DNA of 64,000 bases from assembly GCA_026003235.1 (NCBI GenBank), contig BPGW01000003.1:217427-281426 (forward strand), written 5' to 3'. The notes under the pieces are model-generated. The model searched no databases. It saw only the letters and a list, made by a program, of their open reading frames with translations, and had not been told where the DNA came from. Shown one piece after another: positions 1-7,005 of this stretch (position 1 is the first letter of the stretch; every line of letters starts with the position of its first letter). Origin of the DNA: Bacteroidia bacterium (GTDB lineage Bacteria; Bacteroidota; Bacteroidia; SpSt-205). The position numbers and the translations under genes are program-made.

Positions 1-495
1 TTTGCGGGTTCTTTTCAGCCGATTGTGTGGTCACGCGTGTGGTTTCGTCGCAACGAGAGCCTCAAGCCCGCCGTCTCAGCCTTGCTGGAGGTGCCTGAAG
101 TGTTCTTTTATGAAGACCCTCGGCCCTACCTTTTTGCTGGCAAGTGCATTTTGGCGGTGGATAGCGTGCACTGGCGCACAGACCGGGACTCGCTGTATCA
201 AGCTGTGAAAAAGAAAGTGGAAGCGGCTTTTCCGCCGGGGCGTGTCTATGTGCGACCATACTTTTTCTTTCTGGACGATCGGTCGCTTTTGCATTTTCGG
301 TTTGAGGTGTTTTGTGAGAAGGCCGACTATGAGCGCTACGGCCGACAGTTACCCCTAAGCGTAGGGTGGCAGCCTCATATCCACGAAGGGGAAGCTAAAC
401 GGCTTATCCTGGTGGGGGTCAATCGGGAGCGCTTTTGGAAGTACGTTCAGGCTTGGAAACAGCGGCACGGCGGGGAAGCCGAAACGCCCGAGTAG
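1..495 (+). CDS. Hypothetical protein, 5' truncated
   Basis: The reading frame is open from the first base of the window, so the N-terminus lies outside it. A GTG at 25 is in frame, but there is no reason to prefer it as the start. The visible 164 residues are soluble-looking, rich in aromatic and basic residues, with no membrane segment. I do not recognise the family. The 3' end overlaps the convergent symporter gene by 77 bases, so one of the two C-termini is encoded antisense to the other. The function is unknown. Confidence 0.6.
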   Translation, partial: FAGSFQPIVWSRVWFRRNESLKPAVSALLEVPEVFFYEDPRPYLFAGKCILAVDSVHWRTDRDSLYQAVKKKVEAAFPPGRVYVRPYFFFLDDRSLLHFRFEVFCEKADYERYGRQLPLSVGWQPHIHEGEAKRLILVGVNRERFWKYVQAWKQRHGGEAETPE

Positions 496-1849
496 CTATC
501 CACAAGCCAGCGGCGGTCATTCCTCCTATCCAGGCGATTCGGGCATAGCCCAAGGAGAAGGGAAGAACCTCTTCTGTAGCCACGGCTAAGATCAGGCTGC
601 CCATCAAAGCCCAGGGAATGCGCCGATGGAGGGGATTAGGTCGGGTTTCAAGGCGGGAAAAAAGGAAAAGCCCAAGCAAGGGGCCGTAGAGATAGCCCGA
701 AAGCTTGAGGAAGAATCCCAGGAGGTGCCCTTCGCGGGGAATCCAGGTATAAGCCCACAAGAGCCCCCAGAAAACCAGCGCCCACATCGCCATGAGCAAG
801 TTTTTGGCTTGGGGGGTTTCGTACCGAGCAGGAAGGAGGTTTCGCAGGGTCACCGTCGTCAAGGCGGTTAGGGTGCCGTCGGCGCTGGAAAAAGAAGAGG
901 CCGTCAGCCCTACTATAAAAAGCCCCGTCAAAAGAGGCGAATCCAGGTGCCTCACCACCTGGAGATAAAGCTCATCCGGGGCGCTTACGGGGATAGCATG
1001 GCAGTCTACATACCCCCACAAAAGGCTCCCCAGCCCGAGAAAAAGGATATTCACAGGAAAAAGCCAGAACGCATAGAGCAGGAGGTTCTTTTGGGCGTGG
1101 CGTAGGGTAGGGAGGGATAGGTTTTTTTGCATTTGGTCTTGGTCCAGGCCCGTCATCGTAAAGGCTATCAGAGCCCCGCTAAGCACATCCTTCACCCAGA
1201 AGTGCGGGCTGGAAGGATGGGTGTCCAGGATTGAGGGGGGTACTGCGCAGGCAAAGGCCCCTTGGCTAAGCAAGAAATACGCTGTATAACCGGCAGCTCC
1301 AACAAAAACGGTGGTTTGGAGGAAATCGGTGTAGATCAAGGCGGCCACGCCGCTGTGCAGGCTATAAGACAAAATAAGGGCGAGGGCTATGGCGCTCAGC
1401 CAGGGAAAGGGCACCTCAGGCCAAAAAGCTTTGAGTACCCACAAGGCCAGAAAAAGACGAAGGCTACTGCCCACTCCGCGCGAAATCAGAAAAAGCAAAG
1501 TAGCGGTTTTTTCGGCGGCAGCTCCGAGTCGGTAACGGAAGTACTCATACACGGACGCCTTCGCATGGTGGTAATAAAGAGGAAGGAGCACAAAAGCGGT
1601 GGCGAGGTAGCCGAATAGATACCCCACCACCACTTGGAGGTAAGTCCAGCCGTCTGTCTTGGTGCTGCCGGGTAAGGACAAAAAGGTCAAGCCCGAAAGG
1701 GCCGTCCCCACCATACTGTAGCTGACCCAAAACCAGTGGGCTTTCCGTTCAGCGGTGTAGAAGGTATCCAACCCCCCTCGGCTGCGCCGGGCTACCGCGT
1801 ACCCAATGGCCCACAGCAGACCGACGTAGGCCAGCATGAGCCAGCCCAC
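419..1849 (-). CDS. Sodium:solute symporter (SSS family)
   Basis: This 476-residue protein is almost entirely hydrophobic helices, about 12 to 13 segments, and fits the SSS family of Na+-coupled symporters in fold, length and the early GTALSGLTF segment. Such proteins import sugars, amino acids, vitamins or anions with sodium across the inner membrane. The substrate cannot be told from sequence. The start taken is GTG at 1849; an ATG four codons later is an alternative, and a purine-rich GAGGGGG lies just before. The gene is 7 bases behind the small secreted protein and is probably the last of a three-gene operon that begins with the TPR protein at 3527. Confidence 0.85.
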   Translation of the reverse strand: MGWLMLAYVGLLWAIGYAVARRSRGGLDTFYTAERKAHWFWVSYSMVGTALSGLTFLSLPGSTKTDGWTYLQVVVGYLFGYLATAFVLLPLYYHHAKASVYEYFRYRLGAAAEKTATLLFLISRGVGSSLRLFLALWVLKAFWPEVPFPWLSAIALALILSYSLHSGVAALIYTDFLQTTVFVGAAGYTAYFLLSQGAFACAVPPSILDTHPSSPHFWVKDVLSGALIAFTMTGLDQDQMQKNLSLPTLRHAQKNLLLYAFWLFPVNILFLGLGSLLWGYVDCHAIPVSAPDELYLQVVRHLDSPLLTGLFIVGLTASSFSSADGTLTALTTVTLRNLLPARYETPQAKNLLMAMWALVFWGLLWAYTWIPREGHLLGFFLKLSGYLYGPLLGLFLFSRLETRPNPLHRRIPWALMGSLILAVATEEVLPFSLGYARIAWIGGMTAAGLWIATRAFRLPRRAAVSKPERTSKSAPD

Positions 1850-1856
1850 CGCCCCC

Positions 1857-2330
1857 TCAGTAAATAAGCTGGCTCATCCCTAAACCTACCAGCTCAACCT
1901 TGTTGGTAACGGCTTGCAGGAATAAAATAGCATCCACGATCTGCTTTTTGTCGGCGTAAGGTACGATGGTAGAAAGTTGAGCTTCTGCCGCTTGGATGTA
2001 ACTGCGCAGTTCCTCTTCCAGGGTTTTCATGGCTTTTTCGTTAGCTTGGACGGAGGGGATTTTTAGGTCGTTAGGGCCTTTAGGTTCCAGCTTGGCAAAA
2101 GGCAAGTACTGAAGTATCCGGTACAAGCGGGTAAGCTTAGCGATGTAGATGCGAGTCAGTTCAATTTTGTCCATTTTTTCCAGGTCGCCAAGCGAATACA
2201 CAATTGTCGCTCCTCCGGGTAATTGCACGGCAGGTCCACTCTGTTCTCCTGGAGTGGCAGGGTTGCCCTGCGCCCTGACAAAGGCCACCCACAAGGGAAG
2301 CAGCACAAGAGTATAGTGTACGCTACGCAT
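1857..2330 (-). CDS. Small secreted protein of unknown function
   Basis: The 157-residue product starts with a signal peptide (hydrophobic core LVLLPLWVAFV, likely cleavage after RAQ), so it is exported to the periplasm or beyond. The mature part is mostly predicted helix, with charged stretches around LEKMDKIELTRIYIAKL and a later YIQAAEAQLSTIV. No known domain is recognised. It sits between a signal-peptide TPR protein (15 bases upstream) and the symporter (7 bases downstream) on the same strand, so co-expression is likely. Its role is not known. Confidence 0.65.
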   Translation of the reverse strand: MRSVHYTLVLLPLWVAFVRAQGNPATPGEQSGPAVQLPGGATIVYSLGDLEKMDKIELTRIYIAKLTRLYRILQYLPFAKLEPKGPNDLKIPSVQANEKAMKTLEEELRSYIQAAEAQLSTIVPYADKKQIVDAILFLQAVTNKVELVGLGMSQLIY

Positions 2331-2345
2331 AAGCGGTGCAGATTC

Positions 2346-3527
2346 TTAGTTTTTGCTTTGCTGGATGCGGTTCTTCTCTCGCAGGTATTCCTGCGCCTTC
2401 TCGTTCATGCCCAGGTACGTGGTGGTCTGAATAAGGCTCTGAATTAGCTGCAGATCATCCTTGTAGTGTTCGTGGGCTTTTTCCAGGTGGGGTAGGGCAG
2501 AACGGAAATAGTCCTGCATCTGAGCAAAGTACTTTTGCTGAAGCTTCTCATCCTTGGTTTCGTTGTATTTTACGCTTAGTTCTGCTGCTTGGTTGATGTA
2601 GTATGCGCCTAAGTTATAGTGGGCGTTTACGTTGTTGGGGTTGAGCTCAAGGACTCTGCGGTAATAGTGCGCCGCTGAATCGGGGTTTTCTCGCTCCCAG
2701 AGCTGGGCGTAAATGAGCAAGTAGGTTTCGTTTTTGGGGTCGCGCTCTACCTCCTCCCGGAAACGCTCCAGGGCTTTTTTCTGGAGCTGAGGGTGCTGCA
2801 AGTACAGATTGAGCTCGGCGCGGCGGATGTTCTCATCCGAGGGAAACTTGCTTCGGGCCTCCGAGGCGATGGCTATCGCTTTGTCCCCCTCTCCTTTCCC
2901 GCCGTAGGCGCTGATAAGGGCCGAATACACAAACGGCCCTGTAGGGTCGTTGGGAATCGGTTTTTTCGCAGCTAAAGCCCGAGCTTTTTCCAGATCCTCT
3001 ATGGCGGCATTCGTGTCCCGGAGTTGGAGGCTCACCAGCCCGCGTAGCGCATAAGGAGGGTAAAAATCCTTTTGCCCCAAGTAATCGTACATTTCCAAAG
3101 CCCAAGTGAGGTGCTGGCGCGCTTCAGCGGGCTTTTCCTTCTGGAAAAGCTCAAAACCTTTTAGGTACAATACGCTGGCGGCTTGGGCGGCAATAAGTTT
3201 GAGATCCTCGCTGAACTCTTTGGTGGCGTCCAGCTCACGAGCCTTTCGGTGGGCTAAGACGACTTCTTCAAGAAGGTTAGGGTATTTCTGCAGGACAGCT
3301 TGAGGGTCTTTGCTGGACACGAGGAGGCCCATATAAGCCTTGGCACGAAGCATGTACCCTTTGGCTTTGTCTCGGGGTTTGAGAAGGTCAGGCTGCGCAA
3401 ACGCTTGGTCCAGAAAGCCCAAAGCTTTCTCAAATTCTCCGTCTTGCACGGCCAGAGCGGCTGAGGTGATTTTGCTTTTTTGGGCCAGGCCCAACGCCAT
3501 CAGAAGGGTGATTCCCCATGCTCGCAT
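2346..3527 (-). CDS. Exported TPR repeat protein
   Basis: The start is ATG 3527, because it gives a signal peptide (MRAWGITLLMALGLAQ) and lies 4 bases after a TATGTTTG promoter box; the frame extends further upstream but that part is not protein-like. The 393-residue mature protein consists of helical pairs with TPR features such as GAYYINQAA and YRRVLELNPNNVNAHYNLG. TPR proteins are scaffolds for protein-protein contacts, here probably in the periplasm. It is divergent from another exported TPR protein only 39 bases away, and heads the operon with the small secreted protein and the symporter. Confidence 0.8.
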   Translation of the reverse strand: MRAWGITLLMALGLAQKSKITSAALAVQDGEFEKALGFLDQAFAQPDLLKPRDKAKGYMLRAKAYMGLLVSSKDPQAVLQKYPNLLEEVVLAHRKARELDATKEFSEDLKLIAAQAASVLYLKGFELFQKEKPAEARQHLTWALEMYDYLGQKDFYPPYALRGLVSLQLRDTNAAIEDLEKARALAAKKPIPNDPTGPFVYSALISAYGGKGEGDKAIAIASEARSKFPSDENIRRAELNLYLQHPQLQKKALERFREEVERDPKNETYLLIYAQLWERENPDSAAHYYRRVLELNPNNVNAHYNLGAYYINQAAELSVKYNETKDEKLQQKYFAQMQDYFRSALPHLEKAHEHYKDDLQLIQSLIQTTTYLGMNEKAQEYLREKNRIQQSKN

Positions 3528-3531
3528 GCCG

Positions 3532-3539
3532 CAAACATA
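3532..3539 (-). promoter_or_regulatory. -7 promoter box for the TPR gene ending at 2346
   Basis: TATGTTTG on the minus strand matches the Bacteroidetes TAnnTTTG element. Four bases separate it from ATG 3527, so the transcript should be leaderless or nearly so. Confidence 0.7.
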
Positions 3540-3554
3540 CGAAAAAAAATGCCC

Positions 3555-3562
3555 TACCTTTG
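3555..3562 (+). promoter_or_regulatory. -7 promoter box for the TPR gene at 3567
   Basis: TACCTTTG matches TAnnTTTG and is followed by 4 bases and ATG 3567. It is divergent from the minus-strand box 15 bases away. Confidence 0.75.
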
Positions 3563-3566
3563 CTGC

Positions 3567-5192
3567 ATGCGGTACCTCTGGTGGGTAACATTCTGCGCGG
3601 CGGTCCTTTGGGGCCAGAGTCTTTCCGAAGCGGAACAGGCCCTGAGCCGGGAAAACTACGACCGTGTACTGAGTCTGACCCAGCAAATCTTGTCTGCCAA
3701 ACCCAAGGAGCTCTACGCGTACTACCTACAGGGCCAGGCCTACCTCGGCCAAGCTCGGCAGCTGGAAGAAGACGACCCTCGCCGTGCCCTTCTGCTGAAA
3801 AACGCGCGCGAAAGCTTTTCGGCAGCCTTAGAGAAAAACAACAAGTTTGCTTACGGCTATATCGGCCTTGCTGAAGTAGAGCTGGCTTCAGGCGCATCGG
3901 AGTCTGCCAAAAACCACCTCGCCAAAGCCGAAGAGTACGGCGCTTCCGACCCCAAAGCCCTCATAGAAGCTGCACGAGTGTATACCCTGCTTGGCGGCAA
4001 GTTGGGTACGGATAAGGCCACCCTTTTGCTTTCCAAAGCCAAAACGAAAGACCCCTCCAACTCCGCTATCTTGCGAGGCCTGGGGGACTTGTGGCTTCAA
4101 CAAAATGTGCTGGAGCTGGCCATAGACAACTACCAGAAAGCCACCGCCGCCGAACCGCAAAACCCAGAAAACTTTTATCGGTTAGGTTTGGCCTACGCCA
4201 AAGCCAAATCGTACAAAGATGCGGCAGAAGCCTTCCGCAAAGCCATAGAACTGGATCCAGGCTTTGCTCCCGCTTACCGCGAGCTGGGCGAAATCTATTA
4301 CCTCGCCCAAAAATACACCCAAGCCAAGGAAAACTACCAGAAATATGTAACGCTCCGTCCCGAACTTCCCGCTCGGGTGCGCTATGCCACCTTCCTGTAT
4401 CTGAGCAAAGACTACAAAGCGGCCATTCAGGAAATCCAGGCTGTACTCAAGGATACCTTCAGCTTGACGCTCCAACGGCTCTTGGGCTATTCTCTCATAG
4501 AAGATGGTCAATATGAGGAGGGCCTCAAAGCCTTACAGCTTTACTTTGACCGGCAAAAGCCAGAAAAAGTTATCGCCAAAGACTATGCCTTCTATGCAAA
4601 GGCGCTGGATAAAGTGGGCAAGGACTCCCTCGCTGTGGTCTACTACGCCAAAGCCATAGAGAAGGACCCTAAACTCGGGGCCGACCTGTATCCCGAAATG
4701 GCCAATGCTCTCAACACCCTTGGCCGTTACAAAGAAGCCGCCACAGCCCTGGAAAAAGCTATCCAGTATACCAACGCTCTCAATCACTATTATGCCCTTG
4801 GACGCATTTATTACAAGCTCGGCCAGACAGAAAAAGACTCCACCTACTTCCGCAAAGCCATTGAGGCCTTTACCTACGTGAAAGACAAAAAACCGGACCT
4901 GGTGCCCGTGTATACCGAGTTGGGGCGGTGCCATGCCATGTTAGACCCCGAAAGTCAGGCCGGTCTGGCTAAGCCTTTCTACGAAAAAGTCGTGGAGCTG
5001 GCCCAAGCTGAACCCACCAAGTACGCCAACGACCTGAAGGAGGCTTACGCTTACTTGGGCTATTACTACTACCTCAAAGAAGACTTTCAAAAGTCGTACG
5101 ACGCCTACAGCCGTCTGAAGGAGCTAGACCCGCAGAATCCCCAAGCGGCCCAGGCGCTTCCTTACCTGGAAAACATGCTCAAGAAGCGCTGA
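3567..5192 (+). CDS. Exported TPR repeat protein
   Basis: The start at ATG 3567 gives a clear signal peptide (MRYLWWVTFCAAVLWGQ) and follows the promoter box by 4 bases. The 541-residue protein is built of repeated TPR units, for example NFYRLGLAYAKAKSYKDAA and APAYRELGEIYYLAQKY, covering nearly the whole length. It is probably a periplasmic or outer-membrane-associated scaffold; no catalytic domain is visible. It is divergent from the other exported TPR gene and is followed 4 bases later by the DUF4286 gene, so these plus the flavoprotein may be one operon. Confidence 0.85.
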   Translation: MRYLWWVTFCAAVLWGQSLSEAEQALSRENYDRVLSLTQQILSAKPKELYAYYLQGQAYLGQARQLEEDDPRRALLLKNARESFSAALEKNNKFAYGYIGLAEVELASGASESAKNHLAKAEEYGASDPKALIEAARVYTLLGGKLGTDKATLLLSKAKTKDPSNSAILRGLGDLWLQQNVLELAIDNYQKATAAEPQNPENFYRLGLAYAKAKSYKDAAEAFRKAIELDPGFAPAYRELGEIYYLAQKYTQAKENYQKYVTLRPELPARVRYATFLYLSKDYKAAIQEIQAVLKDTFSLTLQRLLGYSLIEDGQYEEGLKALQLYFDRQKPEKVIAKDYAFYAKALDKVGKDSLAVVYYAKAIEKDPKLGADLYPEMANALNTLGRYKEAATALEKAIQYTNALNHYYALGRIYYKLGQTEKDSTYFRKAIEAFTYVKDKKPDLVPVYTELGRCHAMLDPESQAGLAKPFYEKVVELAQAEPTKYANDLKEAYAYLGYYYYLKEDFQKSYDAYSRLKELDPQNPQAAQALPYLENMLKKR

Positions 5193-5196
5193 AGCC

Positions 5197-5502
5197 ATGC
5201 GAATATACGCTGTTCGGGTGGAGATAGAAACAGACGCAGCGGAGGCCTGGCAGCGGTGGATGGTGCATACGCACATTCCGGAAGTGCTCCAGACGGGGTA
5301 CTTTCGGGGGCATCGGTTTGGGGAAGTGGTAGAGCCGGCCGCCCCCCCTGGCTACCGTACCTTTCTGGTGCTGTACGAAGCCGCCACACCTGAGGCTCTC
5401 TCAGCTTACTTGGAGAAAGAAGCGCCTCGCCTGCGGGCCGCTTACCCGCCGGAGTTTCAGGGGCGCTTCCGGGCCGAAAGGTGGATATGGGAGATGCGGT
5501 AG
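5197..5502 (+). CDS. DUF4286 family protein
   Basis: This is a 101-residue cytoplasmic protein resembling the DUF4286 family, which is common in Bacteroidetes: an N-terminal strand IYAVRVEIE, a conserved WQRWMVHTHIPEVLQTG region, and an alpha/beta ferredoxin-like layout. The biochemical role of the family is unknown. It begins 4 bases after the TPR gene and overlaps the next gene by 22 bases, indicating translational coupling. Confidence 0.75.
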   Translation: MRIYAVRVEIETDAAEAWQRWMVHTHIPEVLQTGYFRGHRFGEVVEPAAPPGYRTFLVLYEAATPEALSAYLEKEAPRLRAAYPPEFQGRFRAERWIWEMR

Positions 5503-6605
5503 AACCGGTGGTTATCGTGGGCGCCGGACCGGCAGGGCTTGCCTGCGCTTGGCGCCTAGCCCAACTGGGCTTCTCGCCCCTCCTCCTGGAGAAGGCCACC
5601 TTTCCCCGAGATAAAGTATGTGGCGATGCCCTAAGCGGGAAGGTGGTGGCTTTGGTTCGTAAGCTCGGCGGAGAAGCGGCGCTGGACCGCCTCTTTGCGC
5701 ATCCCGAAGCTCAGCCCGCCTCTATGCTGGCTTTGGTGGATAAACGAGGGCGGCAGCTGCGGTTGGCGTTTCCCCCTCATCGGGGTTATCCCCAGGGCCT
5801 TCTCCTACGCCGCTACGCTTTTGACGCTTGGCTGGCTGCGCAGCTCCCTCCCACGGTCCGCTTGCGCACAGGCACCGCCGTGAAAGCCCTCCTTCGCCAA
5901 GGAAGCCTCTGGCACCTACAGCTGGAAGGGCAGCCCCCGCTCCAAGCCCATTTTGTGGTAGGGGCCGAAGGGGTGGCCTCGCGCGTAGCCCGTTGGGTAG
6001 AGGCTTACCATGGCTTGGGCCGCCCCGTGACCTTTCCCGCTGTGCGAGGGTACGTAGAAACCCTCAGCTCCTCCGAAGCGCTGGAACTGCACTTTGTGCC
6101 GCCGGTCCTGCCTGGGTATTTCTGGGCTTTTCCCATGGGCAAGAGGTGGAATGTGGGCGTAGGAACCAGCCAGCGAAAAGCCCGCTTGCCCTTGCGGACC
6201 CTTTTGCAAGCTCGGTGGCCGGCCGTGCAAGGACTGGCAGGCCACGGGATACCCGTCGCTTTGCAGAAAAGACCCCTGACCGCGCCGGGCTGCGCCCTCA
6301 TTGGCGATGCGGCGGCCCTCGCAGACCCCTTCACCGGGGAAGGCATCGGCAATGCCCTCCTGAGTGGCATCCGCCTCGCAGAAGCCTTAGCGGCCTTTCC
6401 CCCTTCCAAGTGGGCCACCTTGGACTTAGCGGCTACCTACACCCATCGCCTTTACAAGGAACTGTCGGCCGAACTGCGGATGTCCCGGTGGCTATACCGA
6501 TTAGCTACGCAAGGCTGGGCCGTAGAAGGGCTCATAGGCATAGCTGAGCGGCATCCGGGGCTGGTTAGGTGGGTTTTGCGCAGCTACGGCGTGAAGAAGG
6601 TTTGA
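5481..6605 (+). CDS. FAD-dependent oxidoreductase, geranylgeranyl reductase-like
   Basis: The 374-residue flavoprotein starts at GTG 5481, or at ATG 5487 two codons later. The N-terminal dinucleotide fold GAGPAGLACAWRLAQLG binds FAD; KVCGDALSG and the later GDAAALADPFTGEGIGNAL are typical of the geranylgeranyl reductase / p-hydroxybenzoate hydroxylase-like group. Relatives reduce isoprenoid chains or hydroxylate aromatics; the substrate here cannot be assigned. It overlaps the DUF4286 gene by 22 bases and ends before a strong GC hairpin that separates it from the convergent metE side. Confidence 0.85.
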   Translation: MDMGDAVEPVVIVGAGPAGLACAWRLAQLGFSPLLLEKATFPRDKVCGDALSGKVVALVRKLGGEAALDRLFAHPEAQPASMLALVDKRGRQLRLAFPPHRGYPQGLLLRRYAFDAWLAAQLPPTVRLRTGTAVKALLRQGSLWHLQLEGQPPLQAHFVVGAEGVASRVARWVEAYHGLGRPVTFPAVRGYVETLSSSEALELHFVPPVLPGYFWAFPMGKRWNVGVGTSQRKARLPLRTLLQARWPAVQGLAGHGIPVALQKRPLTAPGCALIGDAAALADPFTGEGIGNALLSGIRLAEALAAFPPSKWATLDLAATYTHRLYKELSAELRMSRWLYRLATQGWAVEGLIGIAERHPGLVRWVLRSYGVKKV

Positions 6606-6624
6606 TAAGAGGGGCGAAAGAGAA

Positions 6625-6655
6625 GGGGGGGCGGCGCCGCAGGCGCCGCCCCCCC
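6625..6655. terminator. Perfect 14-bp GC hairpin between convergent genes
   Basis: The arms at 6625-6638 and 6642-6655 are exact reverse complements, all G/C, with a 3-base loop. There is no T-run on either side. Its location between convergent genes suggests a bidirectional transcription stop or a 3'-end stabiliser. Confidence 0.6.
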
Positions 6656-6684
6656 AAGACCCCACCACACCCACAAAGCTTCCC

Positions 6685-7005
6685 TCACTCCCGCATCAGC
6701 TTGCCGCTCCAGCTGTGGCGGGTACCCCGCACTTCAACCGCATAGAGTCCCTGCGCCCACTCACCCGAAGGCAAGGCCAGCCGACAGCTCCCAGCCCCAA
6801 AATAGCCCCGATGGAGCCATACCAGCTGGCCTACGCTGTTGTAAACGCGGGTTTCCACCGAATCCGCTTCAGGCAGGGAGAAGATAAGCCACGTGCCGCT
6901 TCGGGTGGGATTCGGCTCTAACCGCACCGAGAAAGGCTGCCCTTCCAGATTCAGTCGGGCCTCGGCTAAGTTGGACTCAAGCACCCGCTGGCCCGGCGTG
7001 CTGGA
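6685..7005 (-). pseudogene. Orphan T9SS C-terminal sorting domain directly after metE
   Basis: The frame reads through about 106 codons that form a typical T9SS type A sorting domain: RLEPNPTRSGTWLIFSL, then a VETRVYNSVGQLVW strand and a final GLYAVEVRGTRHSWSGKLM. It begins right after the metE stop codon and in the same frame as metE. There is no signal peptide or cargo domain of its own; GTG 6984 is the first start. The domain is normally the tail of a secreted protein, so this is most likely the remnant of a lost cargo gene. MetE itself is complete and cytosolic, so a functional fusion is unlikely. Confidence 0.6.

Noticed and set aside
5828..6547. A 239-codon frame overlapping the flavoprotein in another frame
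   Set aside because: The composition is Arg/Pro/Ala-rich without domain, and the flavoprotein motifs occupy the same bases.
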